39,050 nt of DNA, taken from contig JAHQVP010000294.1 in NCBI GenBank assembly GCA_019634275.1, forward strand, positions 1 through 39,050, given 5' to 3'. How positions within the stretch are numbered: position 1 is the first letter of the stretch; each line of letters begins with the position of its first letter. This DNA is from Saprospiraceae bacterium. Its GTDB lineage: Bacteria > Bacteroidota > Bacteroidia > Chitinophagales > Saprospiraceae. The notes beneath the pieces were generated by a model. The model was not told where the DNA came from and made no database searches. It worked only from the letters and a program-made list of their open reading frames with translations. Shown one piece after another: positions 23,573-32,300 of this stretch. The translations under genes were made by a program, and so were the position numbers.

Positions 23573-24743
23573 TTGGAATCGTCTTTACCTTCTTAAAGTG
23601 TAAGAGAAACATCCCCACGATTCCCAAGATGACCATGATCACCGAGATGATTTCGGCTTGCGTCACTTCCATTCCAAACATGGGGATCTTGTCATTTACC
23701 CGAATCTTCTCAATGTAGAATCGCTCTACTCCGCTTAGCACGAGATAAATGCAGAAGATCATTCCTGCCACTTTAACCCGCTTTCTCCAGATCCAAAGCA
23801 GTCCAAAAATAAGGAGGGAAACCACCGTCTCGTATACCGGGGTGGGATAGACGGGCTCTCTGAGTCGATTGCAATAGATGCCTTCGCACCCCGCTATTGG
23901 AATGCCTTTTTCGAGAACGTTTCGAGGATAGTCGAATGCCCAAAGCCATTCTGGGAAAAACCACCAAGCTGGGGGCGGTGCTGTATTGACAATGCCCCAA
24001 TCTCCATCACCGGAAAGCTGGCACCCAATACGTCCTACAGCATATCCCATCATAAAGGAAGGCGCAAACGCATCCATCACATGGATTGGCGTGATCCCTT
24101 TGCTGCTGATCCACCAGTAGCAGTATCCGAAGGCCACAATAAGTCCTCCCAATACGGCCAATCCGCTGCCAGAGAAGAATTGGCCAATAGGGTCACTCAA
24201 AAATGCTTTTACGTTCTCTACGCTCTCAAAAATGGCAAAGATCTTTGCTCCAATTATGCTGCTAATGGCAGCGCGCACCGTGATGTCGAATGACCGATCA
24301 GAGGGCATCACCATGACCTCCTTGACCTGAGGCTTATCGAGTTTTTCTTTGTTTTTGTTGTACCAATACAACCCTCCGAACAAGAGCGCGAGCAAAATAC
24401 CCGCTGGCCAGTTGCCCCGAGCAGAGGCCAAAAACGGAAATATTTCGGTTCCGATTTCGCTATGATTCTGCACCAGATATACAGCTTTGAAGCCCATGAT
24501 GAAACCAATCAGCGCATTGATGATGGTATCCAGGACAGTGGGAGGAAATCCGATTTTAAATTTTTCCAAACTTCCTGTCAATAACCCTTGCTCTTCCTTG
24601 CGTAGCAGTTCCTTTCTAAAGAAATAGTGGCTCGCCAAAAAGGCAAATACCAACAGGAACCCAAACATCTTGATAACAGAGGTCCAATTGTCAACCGGAG
24701 TGCCAATCAAGTCATGGAGGAGATACGATAAGTCAGGATACAC
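23547..24743 (-). CDS. Prolipoprotein diacylglyceryl transferase-like membrane protein
   Basis: This is an Lgt-family polytopic inner-membrane protein. Lgt attaches diacylglycerol to the lipobox cysteine of prolipoproteins. Family features are DAFAPSFMMGYAVGRIGCQL (223-242), GDGDWG (245-250), YPTPVYE (299-305) and GVERFYIEKIR (338-348). It differs from standard Lgt: it has 398 aa against roughly 260-300, with a long N-terminal and central insertion. The segment that usually reads FHGG is VLGG here (197-200), so the histidine equivalent to E. coli His103 is missing. It may be a paralogue with altered activity, with the true Lgt elsewhere. The start is GTG, with a promoter element 24 nt upstream. 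Confidence 0.75.
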   Translation of the reverse strand: MYPDLSYLLHDLIGTPVDNWTSVIKMFGFLLVFAFLASHYFFRKELLRKEEQGLLTGSLEKFKIGFPPTVLDTIINALIGFIMGFKAVYLVQNHSEIGTEIFPFLASARGNWPAGILLALLFGGLYWYNKNKEKLDKPQVKEVMVMPSDRSFDITVRAAISSIIGAKIFAIFESVENVKAFLSDPIGQFFSGSGLAVLGGLIVAFGYCYWWISSKGITPIHVMDAFAPSFMMGYAVGRIGCQLSGDGDWGIVNTAPPPAWWFFPEWLWAFDYPRNVLEKGIPIAGCEGIYCNRLREPVYPTPVYETVVSLLIFGLLWIWRKRVKVAGMIFCIYLVLSGVERFYIEKIRVNDKIPMFGMEVTQAEIISVIMVILGIVGMFLLHFKKVKTIPINQPAKAS

Positions 24744-24767
24744 AGAAAAGCAGAATTAGTGCTGGGT

Positions 24768-24775
24768 CAAAAATA
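24768..24775 (-). promoter_or_regulatory. -7 promoter element of the Lgt-like gene
   Basis: TATTTTTG on the minus strand matches TAnnTTTG exactly, 24 nt before the GTG start. A GTTG ends 17 nt further upstream and could serve as the -33 element. Confidence 0.5.
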
Positions 24776-24801
24776 GGCTATTCCACGACATCCAACGTTC
24801 A

Positions 24802-26262
24802 TTACTGTTTGTCCAGGTTGGAGAGTTTCTCATCCAGCATCATTCTCGAATGCAGTTTTCCGTTTTTGATCACAGCCTCGATGTCCTGTGTGTTAGCAAT
24901 GTCTACTAATGGGTTTGAATTGAGAACCACCAAATCGGCAATCATGCCCACTCGTACTCTTCCTAGCTCATCATCCAAGCCAAAGTATCGGGCAGGATTC
25001 AAGGTGGCAGCCTTCAGCACTTCTTGTTCACTCAATCCCGCACTGGTCAAAACGGACAATTCCTCATGCAGACTCCGTCCCGGAGTCAAAAAGAAAATGG
25101 GGCAGTCCGTGCCCGCCATGATCTCTATACCATGTTCGTGAATTCTGCCTACCATGTCTACTAACCACTTAGCATATTCGATCTGAAAATCGGTAGGATC
25201 CTCAAGTATGACCCCTTCGATTTGTTCTTTCCATTCTCCCTCCATAGCGGAAGGCAAAAAACGGAAGGATTGCTGAAAGTCTTCTCGGGCAAAGGGTCGC
25301 TTGACACTGGCAGTGGAGAGGGCGGAAGTTGGAACCTGCCAGGTCTCATTCGTGGCCAACACGTCCAAGACTTCTTTGGTGCGCTCTGACGAAAAGTGTT
25401 CTACGGCGGCTTTGCGCTGTGCATCATGCAATCGGGATCGCAAAATACTGCCCGGATCTCCTTTGCCATCGGCCAGCATTTGCAGTCGCTGCGCCAGCAA
25501 ATCATCAGATAGGCTGGCACATGAAAGCTCCAAATTCCGCAAATGCTCCATGCTGTTTAGTCCCAAGCTGGATGCTTGAATCACATCCATCGAAAGAGGG
25601 ACATGGCCGGTCACAGGCAGGCCGTGCTCCTTTCCCAGGCGTATCACTTCTGCAAACTGCTCTGGAGTCAACATCTCGTAAGCTTTTAGCAAATCTACTC
25701 CCGCATCAATAAGGGTAGAGACTGCCTCTCGAACGTCCTGCACAGTGGCCAGTCCTACAGACAAGGCGGGGGTAAAAGGTGTCGATCCATCATAGACATT
25801 CGGCATTCCATCCAGGAGAGGACCTGCCATCATCACTCGTGGTGCATCATCAGGATTGGCCATGGCTTCATCCTTCCACTTCTTGACAAAGTCCAATCTT
25901 CCTCCAATGTCTCGAACGCTGGTGATGCCATAGCACAGAAACAGATCCAACATACGAGGGGCCAATTCCTCCAGAAATGCAAAATGGACATGTGCGTCCC
26001 AAAGCCCGGGCATCACAAATTTGCCAGTGCCATCAATGATGGTGTTCTTATTACTCAATCGAAGTTCAGCACTGGGTGCAATTTCGGAGATGCGATTCCC
26101 TTCAATAATCACCGTCTGATTAAGCATTGGCGCATCCAAGGGATCCAGTACAGTGACGTTCTCTAGGCAATATCCGTTCTCTACCAATCGTCCTTGCTGG
26201 CAGCTGAGCAGCAACCCTATATTGGCGATCAGCAGTAATGATGATAGGTTCCCTAATGTCAT
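24802..26262 (-). CDS. Exported amidohydrolase-family metal-dependent hydrolase
   Basis: This is an amidohydrolase-superfamily enzyme of the imidazolonepropionase/prolidase-like group. Visible metal-site blocks are PGLWDAHVHF, LLKAYEMLTPEQ (the Lys position), VTGHVP, NSMEHLR and MAGTDCPIF, and the C-terminal strand domain ends with LVVLNSNPL and AVIKNGKL. I start at the ATG at 26262 (486 aa), since it gives a clean lipoprotein signal ending LLLSC; upstream codons in frame to 26349 add 29 residues without family resemblance. The mature enzyme should be a periplasmic or surface lipoprotein acting on a cyclic amide, peptide or ester. The substrate is unknown. It lies 59 nt from the Lgt-like gene's start on the same strand. 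Confidence 0.85.
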   Translation of the reverse strand: MTLGNLSSLLLIANIGLLLSCQQGRLVENGYCLENVTVLDPLDAPMLNQTVIIEGNRISEIAPSAELRLSNKNTIIDGTGKFVMPGLWDAHVHFAFLEELAPRMLDLFLCYGITSVRDIGGRLDFVKKWKDEAMANPDDAPRVMMAGPLLDGMPNVYDGSTPFTPALSVGLATVQDVREAVSTLIDAGVDLLKAYEMLTPEQFAEVIRLGKEHGLPVTGHVPLSMDVIQASSLGLNSMEHLRNLELSCASLSDDLLAQRLQMLADGKGDPGSILRSRLHDAQRKAAVEHFSSERTKEVLDVLATNETWQVPTSALSTASVKRPFAREDFQQSFRFLPSAMEGEWKEQIEGVILEDPTDFQIEYAKWLVDMVGRIHEHGIEIMAGTDCPIFFLTPGRSLHEELSVLTSAGLSEQEVLKAATLNPARYFGLDDELGRVRVGMIADLVVLNSNPLVDIANTQDIEAVIKNGKLHSRMMLDEKLSNLDKQ

Positions 26263-26587
26263 ATGATGCCTTATTTGTGGGTAGAAGATACCGAACTCCA
26301 CACTGCCTTTGTGATCGGGAACTGCCAAAAAGGATTGAGGATGATTCAAAGGCCAATTGATTTGCTTTTTGTGGAGGTACCAAAGAACCGCTTAACAAGC
26401 CCCCATGAATATGGGGTTTAGCGATCGCGATAATTGAGAAACCTTTACGTTTAGTATTCAAGAGATTAAAAACAGGGTTTTAGCCGATTAAGGCACTAGA
26501 CTCATTGTAATTAAATTTTGTTGTAAGGGTGATGAGCGCCGATTCTGACATGAAATTCGGCGCTTATTTTTTGCGTTGTACTGTCAA
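26263..26587. other. Intergenic region between amidohydrolase and barrel-protein genes
   Basis: This divergent spacer of 325 bp contains no convincing gene. It holds a small perfect hairpin (CCCCAT/ATGGGG, 26401-26416), a candidate plus-strand -7 box TACGTTTA (26446-26453, one mismatch to TAnnTTTG), an AT-rich stretch with a second weak candidate near 26515, and the terminator at 26535-26572. Minus-strand open frames in its first part read as upstream extension of the amidohydrolase frame or as chance ORFs. Confidence 0.5.
26535..26572 (+). terminator. Terminator-like hairpin just before the barrel-protein gene
   Basis: AGCGCCGA (26535-26542) pairs perfectly with TCGGCGCT (26557-26564) around a 14-nt loop, followed by TATTTTTT. 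It points along the plus strand and ends 16 nt before the ATG at 26588. No plus-strand gene lies upstream for 3 kb, so it would end a short leader or small RNA. Confidence 0.7.
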
Positions 26588-27160
26588 ATGAGACCCTTCT
26601 ACGTCTTCCTGACTTTTGTTGCTTTCGGCTGCGTGCCCGCTTTTGCGCAAAGCGGAGGTGTGCTTAAAGCAGGCGTTTTATGGAAAGACTTCGAGCGGGA
26701 CGGCAAGTCAATCCTGTCTCAAAGTGCTGTAGGATTTACCGTGGGCATCGAAGTGCGTCTCGCCGCTGAGGAAAGAACGTATTTCAAACCAGCCGCCTAC
26801 GCTTCCAGAATTCAAGCCGTATCCCAATCCCATTTTGCAGAAACTCAATTTCTAAAGGTTACGGATGGCTATGATGTACTGACTGCAGTCATGGGTCTTG
26901 AAACCAGATTGATTGATGCAGGGCCCTTTCATTGGAGAGCAGGTATCGGTGGTGTAATAGACTATATAGCAAACGTGCGAGGAGCCGTAGCATTCGAAGA
27001 CCTAACAGAAATTGTTTTCGGGGTTCAGTTGAGTTCAGGTTTTGATCTGGGTATTTTTGCCGTTGACATCAACGTGCAACGAGGTTTCAATGATCTTTTG
27101 CCCAATGACTCAGACAGTCACCCTGTGCTGGTAAGTCTTACCGCCGGACTCTTCTTTTGA
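26588..27160 (+). CDS. Small putative outer-membrane beta-barrel protein
   Basis: I recognise the class but not a named family. From the ATG at 26588 the protein has 190 aa. It begins with a signal peptide (MRPFYVFLTF, then a core ending PAFA-Q) and continues as alternating beta strands with a closing LVSLTAGLFF, a typical barrel C-terminus with terminal Phe. A TTG at 26576 would add four residues but lies against the terminator stem and gives a worse signal. The last 43 bp overlap the 3' end of mtaB on the other strand. Expression may be limited by the hairpin at 26535-26572. Confidence 0.65.
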   Translation: MRPFYVFLTFVAFGCVPAFAQSGGVLKAGVLWKDFERDGKSILSQSAVGFTVGIEVRLAAEERTYFKPAAYASRIQAVSQSHFAETQFLKVTDGYDVLTAVMGLETRLIDAGPFHWRAGIGGVIDYIANVRGAVAFEDLTEIVFGVQLSSGFDLGIFAVDINVQRGFNDLLPNDSDSHPVLVSLTAGLFF

Positions 27161-28461
27161 AGCTTTCCCCGAACCGTCATATCCCCAAGAATAGTGGTCA
27201 ATTCTACAGGATGGACCTGATTAAGCAGCGATTCCGCATCCGTAACCTGCACTTTTATGTAATTGTCCGTATATCCATGTTGATTGCCATCCGATCGGAC
27301 GGGTTCGAAAAGCACCGGTCGGGTACTCTCGAGACATTCTTCAATGAAAGCCCTATGCTTCTTTTGGGAAAGAAGACGAAGGACGGCATTGCGGTCTCTC
27401 CGGACTCGTAAGGGTACCTGATCTGTCCGATCGGCAGCCAAGGTATCCGTTCTTTGTGAATAGGTGAAGACATGCAGATAGGACAGGGGCAGTTCTTGAA
27501 GAAATGATAAGGTCTCCTCAAAATCTTCCTCCCGCTCTCCTGGAAAACCCACGATTACGTCTGCTCCAATGCATGCATGAGGCATCAGTTCTTTAATATA
27601 TAGGACTCGATCGCGATAGTGCTCTTTGCGATAGCGTCTACGCATCTGGGCCAGAATCGCGTTGCTTCCAGACTGCAACGGCATGTGGAAGTGAGGCATA
27701 AATCGGGTAGATGAGGACACAAATTTGATGATCTCATCGGAGCATAGGTTGGGTTCGATGGAAGAAATTCGAAATCGCTTAATGCTACTGCTGACTTCCA
27801 CCTCACGGATAAGATCAAGGAAACTCGCTTGTTCATCCAGGCCTTTTCCATAGTCACCAATGTTTACACCCGTCAGCACTACCTCCCCGACATCTTTGGC
27901 TTCAAGTTCTTTGATTTGAGACATGATGCGATTCATGGAGCCGCTCCGGCTCTTCCCCCTGGCCAGGGGAATGGTACAGAAGCTGCAATTGTAGTCGCAG
28001 CCATCTTGAACTTTTAGAAAGGAGCGTGTGCGATCCCCAAAGGAAAAGGCTTCCTCGAAAGAATTTATGGTCTGAATGTCCGTGTTGTGGACCAGTCCCT
28101 TGCCTGTCTGTTGACTGAGGGTTTCGACGTAATTGACTACGTTAAACTTTTCAGCTGCTCCTAGGACCAGATCCACTCCCTCAATAGAGGCGATTTCTTG
28201 AGGCTTGAGTTGTGCATAGCACCCGATGACAATTACTCGGGCACTGGGATTTTGGCGTAATGCCTTCCGAACCGCCGATCTGCATTTGCGATCAGCAAAT
28301 TCCGTCACACTACAGGTGTTAATCACATATACGTCTGATGCTTCACTGAAATCATGGATGATAAAGCCTCGGTCTTCAAAACGTTGACGGATGGAGGAGG
28401 ACTCCGAGAAGTTTAGTTTACATCCTAAAGTATGTAAGGCTACTGATGACTGTGCACTCAT
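27118..28461 (-). CDS. mtaB: tRNA (t6A37) methylthiotransferase MtaB
   Basis: This radical-SAM enzyme adds a methylthio group to t6A37 of tRNAs decoding ANN codons. The UPF0004 domain carries three cluster cysteines (Cys14 in TLGCKLN, Cys50 in NTCSVT, Cys81 in GCYAQ). The radical-SAM triad is Cys155, Cys159 and Cys162 in DGCDYNCSFCTIP. Then come QSGSNAILAQMRRRY, GADVIVGFPGE and a C-terminal TRAM-like region. The TLGCKLN form and length (447 aa) point to MtaB rather than MiaB or RimO. I start at the ATG at 28461; the extension to 28488 does not look like the family. A near-consensus -7 box (TACCTTTA) lies upstream. Confidence 0.9.
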   Translation of the reverse strand: MSAQSSVALHTLGCKLNFSESSSIRQRFEDRGFIIHDFSEASDVYVINTCSVTEFADRKCRSAVRKALRQNPSARVIVIGCYAQLKPQEIASIEGVDLVLGAAEKFNVVNYVETLSQQTGKGLVHNTDIQTINSFEEAFSFGDRTRSFLKVQDGCDYNCSFCTIPLARGKSRSGSMNRIMSQIKELEAKDVGEVVLTGVNIGDYGKGLDEQASFLDLIREVEVSSSIKRFRISSIEPNLCSDEIIKFVSSSTRFMPHFHMPLQSGSNAILAQMRRRYRKEHYRDRVLYIKELMPHACIGADVIVGFPGEREEDFEETLSFLQELPLSYLHVFTYSQRTDTLAADRTDQVPLRVRRDRNAVLRLLSQKKHRAFIEECLESTRPVLFEPVRSDGNQHGYTDNYIKVQVTDAESLLNQVHPVELTTILGDMTVRGKLQKKSPAVRLTSTG

Positions 28462-28587
28462 GTCTAAAAGTGGCCAGTAAAGGTACAAGCTTTATCCAAC
28501 GTGCATATAGAAAGACCATCTTATCCACACTGTATCTTAGCGCCTTTGCATCTATAAAATGCCCTGCGTTTTGCATCTTAGGCACAC

Positions 28588-29700
28588 ATGAAAGAATATG
28601 CAATCTCTCGACCAACCCTGCTTCTAGATGAAGAGAAATGCCGCTCAAACATCAGACGCATGGCGCAAAAGTGCATGGAGAGTAACATGCACCTGCGACC
28701 TCATTTTAAAACACATCAATCGGTTGAAGTCGGCAACTGGATGAAAGAAGAAGGTATCGATCGTTGTACCGTGTCCTCGGTTTCCATGGCAAAATATTTT
28801 GTCCAGGGGGGATGGAAGGACATCACGATTGCTTTTCCAGTCAATCCGCGTGAGTGGTCGACCATTGAGGAGCTTGCAAAGCAGGCTATTGTAAACATTA
28901 CCGTGACCTCCCCACATGTGGTCCCCTTCCTGCTCGAACACCCGCCAGCTGCCCCTATGGGTGTGTACATTAAAATCGATGTCGGCACCCAGCGCACCGG
29001 ATTCAGATCCACTGAGGAAGCGCAAATAGAACATGTGCTGGAAAGCCTGAAGAATCATGCTCAGTATACCTTTCGAGGATTTCTTTGCCATGCTGGTCAT
29101 TCCTATGCCTGTCGTTCTATCCCCGAAGTACAGGAAATACACGAGCAGACGGTGGCTTTACTTGTAAGCTTGCGCCATCGATTTGCCCAGTATGCGCCTT
29201 TTGATCTGTCTATAGGAGACACACCGACTGCTTCCGTGGCCACCGGATGGGAAGAGATTGACGAACTACGAGCCGGAAATTTTGTCTTCTATGACGTGAT
29301 GCAGTGGCAAATCGGCGCGGCTGCTCTGGAAGACATTGCGGTTTGCCTGGCCTGTCCTGTGGTTGCAAAACATCCGGATCGCAAAACCATCATCCTCTAT
29401 GGAGGAGGTGTACACCTGGCCAAGGACAGATTAATCTGGAATGATAAGACCATCTATGGATTCCCGGTGATGATCGATGAGAAATCCTTAATCTGGAGTT
29501 TGCCGGATGCAGAGAGTTATGTGAAAGGAATCTCTCAAGAACACGGTGTCGTGCAGGCTAGTGCTGAGCTGTTTGATCAAATTGCCGTGGGTGATCTACT
29601 GGGTGTGTTGCCTGTCCACTCGTGCATGACGGCTGACTTGATGAAGGGCTATCTCACAACGAATTCACAGGAGTTGAATATGATGCAAATACCACAGTGA
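28588..29700 (+). CDS. DSD1-type PLP enzyme (D-serine dehydratase / D-threonine aldolase-like)
   Basis: This is a fold-III PLP enzyme of the alanine-racemase-like group. The PLP lysine is Lys41 in RPHFKTH. TVSSVSMAKY, IKIDVGTQRTGF and the GDTPTAS phosphate-binding region follow in the order seen in the family. The C-terminal DSD1 metal site is seen as PVHSCMTADL with His344 and Cys346; an H-x-C pair is the zinc site of eukaryotic-type D-serine dehydratase, which suggests dehydration or aldol cleavage of a D-3-hydroxy amino acid rather than racemisation. It has no signal peptide (370 aa, cytoplasmic). The stop overlaps the start of the glucosidase gene. Confidence 0.82.
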   Translation: MKEYAISRPTLLLDEEKCRSNIRRMAQKCMESNMHLRPHFKTHQSVEVGNWMKEEGIDRCTVSSVSMAKYFVQGGWKDITIAFPVNPREWSTIEELAKQAIVNITVTSPHVVPFLLEHPPAAPMGVYIKIDVGTQRTGFRSTEEAQIEHVLESLKNHAQYTFRGFLCHAGHSYACRSIPEVQEIHEQTVALLVSLRHRFAQYAPFDLSIGDTPTASVATGWEEIDELRAGNFVFYDVMQWQIGAAALEDIAVCLACPVVAKHPDRKTIILYGGGVHLAKDRLIWNDKTIYGFPVMIDEKSLIWSLPDAESYVKGISQEHGVVQASAELFDQIAVGDLLGVLPVHSCMTADLMKGYLTTNSQELNMMQIPQ

Positions 29701-31355
29701 TGAGTGAGAAATCTTGGTGGAAAGAAGCCATCATTTACCAAATCTACCCTCGAAGTTTTCGAGACAGCAATGGAGATGGGATTGGGGACTTAGGGGGCAT
29801 CTTAGAAAAATTAGATTACATCGAGCGCCTAGGCATCAATACCATTTGGCTCAATCCCATTTATCAAAGCCCAAATGACGATAACGGTTACGATATTTCC
29901 GACTACTATTCGATTCATCCCGAGTATGGGACGATGGATCAGTTTGAGGAACTCCTTGCCGCATTGCATGGACGTGGCATCAGACTGATCATGGATCTCG
30001 TGGTCAATCACAGCTCAGATGAACATGAGTGGTTCGTCAACTCAAAAGATCCACGTGAGGATAATCCATATCACGACTACTACTTTTGGAGGAAAGGAAA
30101 AAACGGAGGCCCACCTAATAATTGGCAATCCTTCTTTGGTGGACCGGCCTGGACCTATGTTGTCGAAAAAGACGCTTGGTACCTCCATCTCTTTTCGACC
30201 AAGCAACCCGATCTCAATTGGGAAAACCCCAGGGTGCGAGAAGAAGTAAAAGATGTCCTTCGATTCTGGCTGGATAAAGGCATTGACGGATTCAGAATGG
30301 ACGTGATCCCATGTATCTCCAAGAATCTTGAGTTTGCCGATGCGGACAACTCCGATTTTGCTCATGTAATTGAGTATGTGTATTCCAATGGTCCTCGCGT
30401 TCATGAGTTCTTGCAAGAGATGCATAGGGACGTATTAAGCAAGTACAACATCATGACGGTCGGTGAAGGACCGGGCATCTCGCAGGAACGAGCCAATCTT
30501 TATGTGGGAAAGAGCAGGGGAGAACTTGACATGATTTTTCACCTTGAGCACATGGGGATAGACCATGGACCAGGGGGAAGATTCGATCCAAAACCCATGG
30601 ATCTATCCGCTTTTAAACAGCTATGGGTTGAATGGGACAAAGCCATGGGAGACGAAGGATGGTTGAGTGTGTTCCTTGACAATCACGATTTTCCACGAAT
30701 GGTCTCCAGATTTGGTGATGATCAACAATATAGAGTGGAGTCCGCCAAATTATTGGCCATGCTTATCCTGACCATGAGAGGCACCCCATGCATCTATTTT
30801 GGTTCCGAAATCGGCATGACCAATGTTTCTTTTGACTCGATAGAAGATTATCGTGACGTCGAGACACGCAACTTCTACCGCATCTTCCGCGAGAAGGGAC
30901 TTTCTGAACAGGAATTTCTGCGCCTAGTGGAGCAACAAGGTCGTGATAATGTGCGCACGCCCATGCAATGGGACAATAGTACCCATGCTGGATTTACTAC
31001 TGGTACCCCATGGATACAAGTCAATCCCCGGTATACCCATATCAATGTTGCACAAGATCATAAGGCTTCAGACTCCATCTTCCATTTCTATCAAGAAATG
31101 ATCGCGTGGAGAAAAGCACATTCCGTTTTGGTGTATGGTTCTTTTACCGAAGTAGTGACAGACCATGAGCACCTGTTTATCTACGACCGCAAGAGCGTCG
31201 ATGAGCATTATCGCATCGTCCTTAACCTGGGAAGCGAACAAGTATCCAGGCCCGAATTATCGGGGTTTGCTTTGGTATTCGGAACCCATGAAGAACAAGA
31301 TCCCGATCTGGTCGGACCATGGGAAGGTTCTATTTATCAAAAAATTGAAGTGTAA
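29700..31355 (+). CDS. GH13 alpha-glucosidase, oligo-1,6-glucosidase-like
   Basis: This is a cytoplasmic glycoside hydrolase of family 13. The four conserved regions are visible: MDLVVNHSSDEH, DGFRMDVI with nucleophile Asp201, VGEGPG with acid/base Glu256, and FLDNHD with Asp330. The calcium-type loop DSNGDGIGD is at 22-30 and QPDLNW at 169-174. Val202 directly after the nucleophile is the residue known to favour alpha-1,6 over alpha-1,4 bonds (isomaltase or oligo-1,6-glucosidase). Length 551 aa is normal. The ATG at 29700 overlaps the preceding stop (TGATG); a GTG at 29697 is one codon earlier. No sugar transporter or susCD pair adjoins. Confidence 0.92.
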   Translation: MSEKSWWKEAIIYQIYPRSFRDSNGDGIGDLGGILEKLDYIERLGINTIWLNPIYQSPNDDNGYDISDYYSIHPEYGTMDQFEELLAALHGRGIRLIMDLVVNHSSDEHEWFVNSKDPREDNPYHDYYFWRKGKNGGPPNNWQSFFGGPAWTYVVEKDAWYLHLFSTKQPDLNWENPRVREEVKDVLRFWLDKGIDGFRMDVIPCISKNLEFADADNSDFAHVIEYVYSNGPRVHEFLQEMHRDVLSKYNIMTVGEGPGISQERANLYVGKSRGELDMIFHLEHMGIDHGPGGRFDPKPMDLSAFKQLWVEWDKAMGDEGWLSVFLDNHDFPRMVSRFGDDQQYRVESAKLLAMLILTMRGTPCIYFGSEIGMTNVSFDSIEDYRDVETRNFYRIFREKGLSEQEFLRLVEQQGRDNVRTPMQWDNSTHAGFTTGTPWIQVNPRYTHINVAQDHKASDSIFHFYQEMIAWRKAHSVLVYGSFTEVVTDHEHLFIYDRKSVDEHYRIVLNLGSEQVSRPELSGFALVFGTHEEQDPDLVGPWEGSIYQKIEV

Positions 31356-31367
31356 GCAAGTTGCAAA

Positions 31368-32300
31368 TCAGTACCAGTCCTGATCCAGGAGCTCTGCATA
31401 AACCTTGCGAATACCCTCAGACAATGAAATCTTTGATTGCCATCCCAGGGCATTGATCTTGCTGGAATCCATCAGCTTACGTGGTGTGCCATCCGGTTTG
31501 GTCAAATCGTGCACGATCTCGCCATCATAACCAACAATCTCTGCAATCAGACTCCCCAAGTCCTTAATGCTTATTTCCGTGGCACTGCCAATGTTGAGAA
31601 ACTGTTTTTCACTATAGTGATGCATGAGGAATACGCACGCTTCTGCCAAATCGTCTACATGAAGAAACTCACGCAAAGGAGATCCCGATCCCCACATTTG
31701 CACCGAAGGAAGACCTTCCCGCTTAGCAGTGTGGAATTTTCGGAGAAGAGCAGGCAGAACATGAGAATTCTCTAAATCATAGTTGTCGTTAGGGCCATAG
31801 AGGTTGGTTGGCATGGCTGAGATGAAGTCTCTTCCATACTGATCCCGATACGCTTCGCAAAGTTTAATGCCGGCAATTTTTGCTATGGCATAGGGTTCAT
31901 TGGTGGGTTCGAGAGATCCCGTTAGGAGTTGTTCTTCCGTCATGGGCTGACTGGCGTGCTTCGGATAAATGCAAGAGGAGCCCAGGAAAAGCAGCTTGTC
32001 AACGTTCCATTCATGCGAGGCATGGATGACATTGGATTCGATCATCAAATTGTCATAGAGAAAATCCGCTCGATATATATTATTGGCATGAATCCCACCG
32101 ACTTTGGCGGCAGCCAAGAAGACGTATTTTGGCTGTTCGCGCTCAAAAAACAGCTGTACCTGTCGTTGATCTCTGAGATCAACTTCTTGACTTGATGCCG
32201 TGATGATATGTTGATGCCCCTCTGCGCGTAGTTTACGCATGATGGCACTCCCAACCATGCCTCGATGACCCGCTACATAGACCCTATCGTTGAGATTCAT
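31368..32300 (-). CDS. fcl: GDP-L-fucose synthase
   Basis: This is an NADPH-dependent 3,5-epimerase/4-reductase that converts GDP-4-keto-6-deoxymannose to GDP-L-fucose. The SDR Rossmann start is [14 protein letters not shown]. The catalytic Ser lies in LGSSCIYP and the YxxxK in PYAIAK. Family blocks [13 protein letters not shown] and [13 protein letters not shown] are intact. Length 310 aa matches Fcl/WcaG. Its start lies within the 3' end of gmd (17-nt overlap), so the two are translationally coupled and perform consecutive steps. Confidence 0.96.
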   Translation of the reverse strand: MNLNDRVYVAGHRGMVGSAIMRKLRAEGHQHIITASSQEVDLRDQRQVQLFFEREQPKYVFLAAAKVGGIHANNIYRADFLYDNLMIESNVIHASHEWNVDKLLFLGSSCIYPKHASQPMTEEQLLTGSLEPTNEPYAIAKIAGIKLCEAYRDQYGRDFISAMPTNLYGPNDNYDLENSHVLPALLRKFHTAKREGLPSVQMWGSGSPLREFLHVDDLAEACVFLMHHYSEKQFLNIGSATEISIKDLGSLIAEIVGYDGEIVHDLTKPDGTPRKLMDSSKINALGWQSKISLSEGIRKVYAELLDQDWY

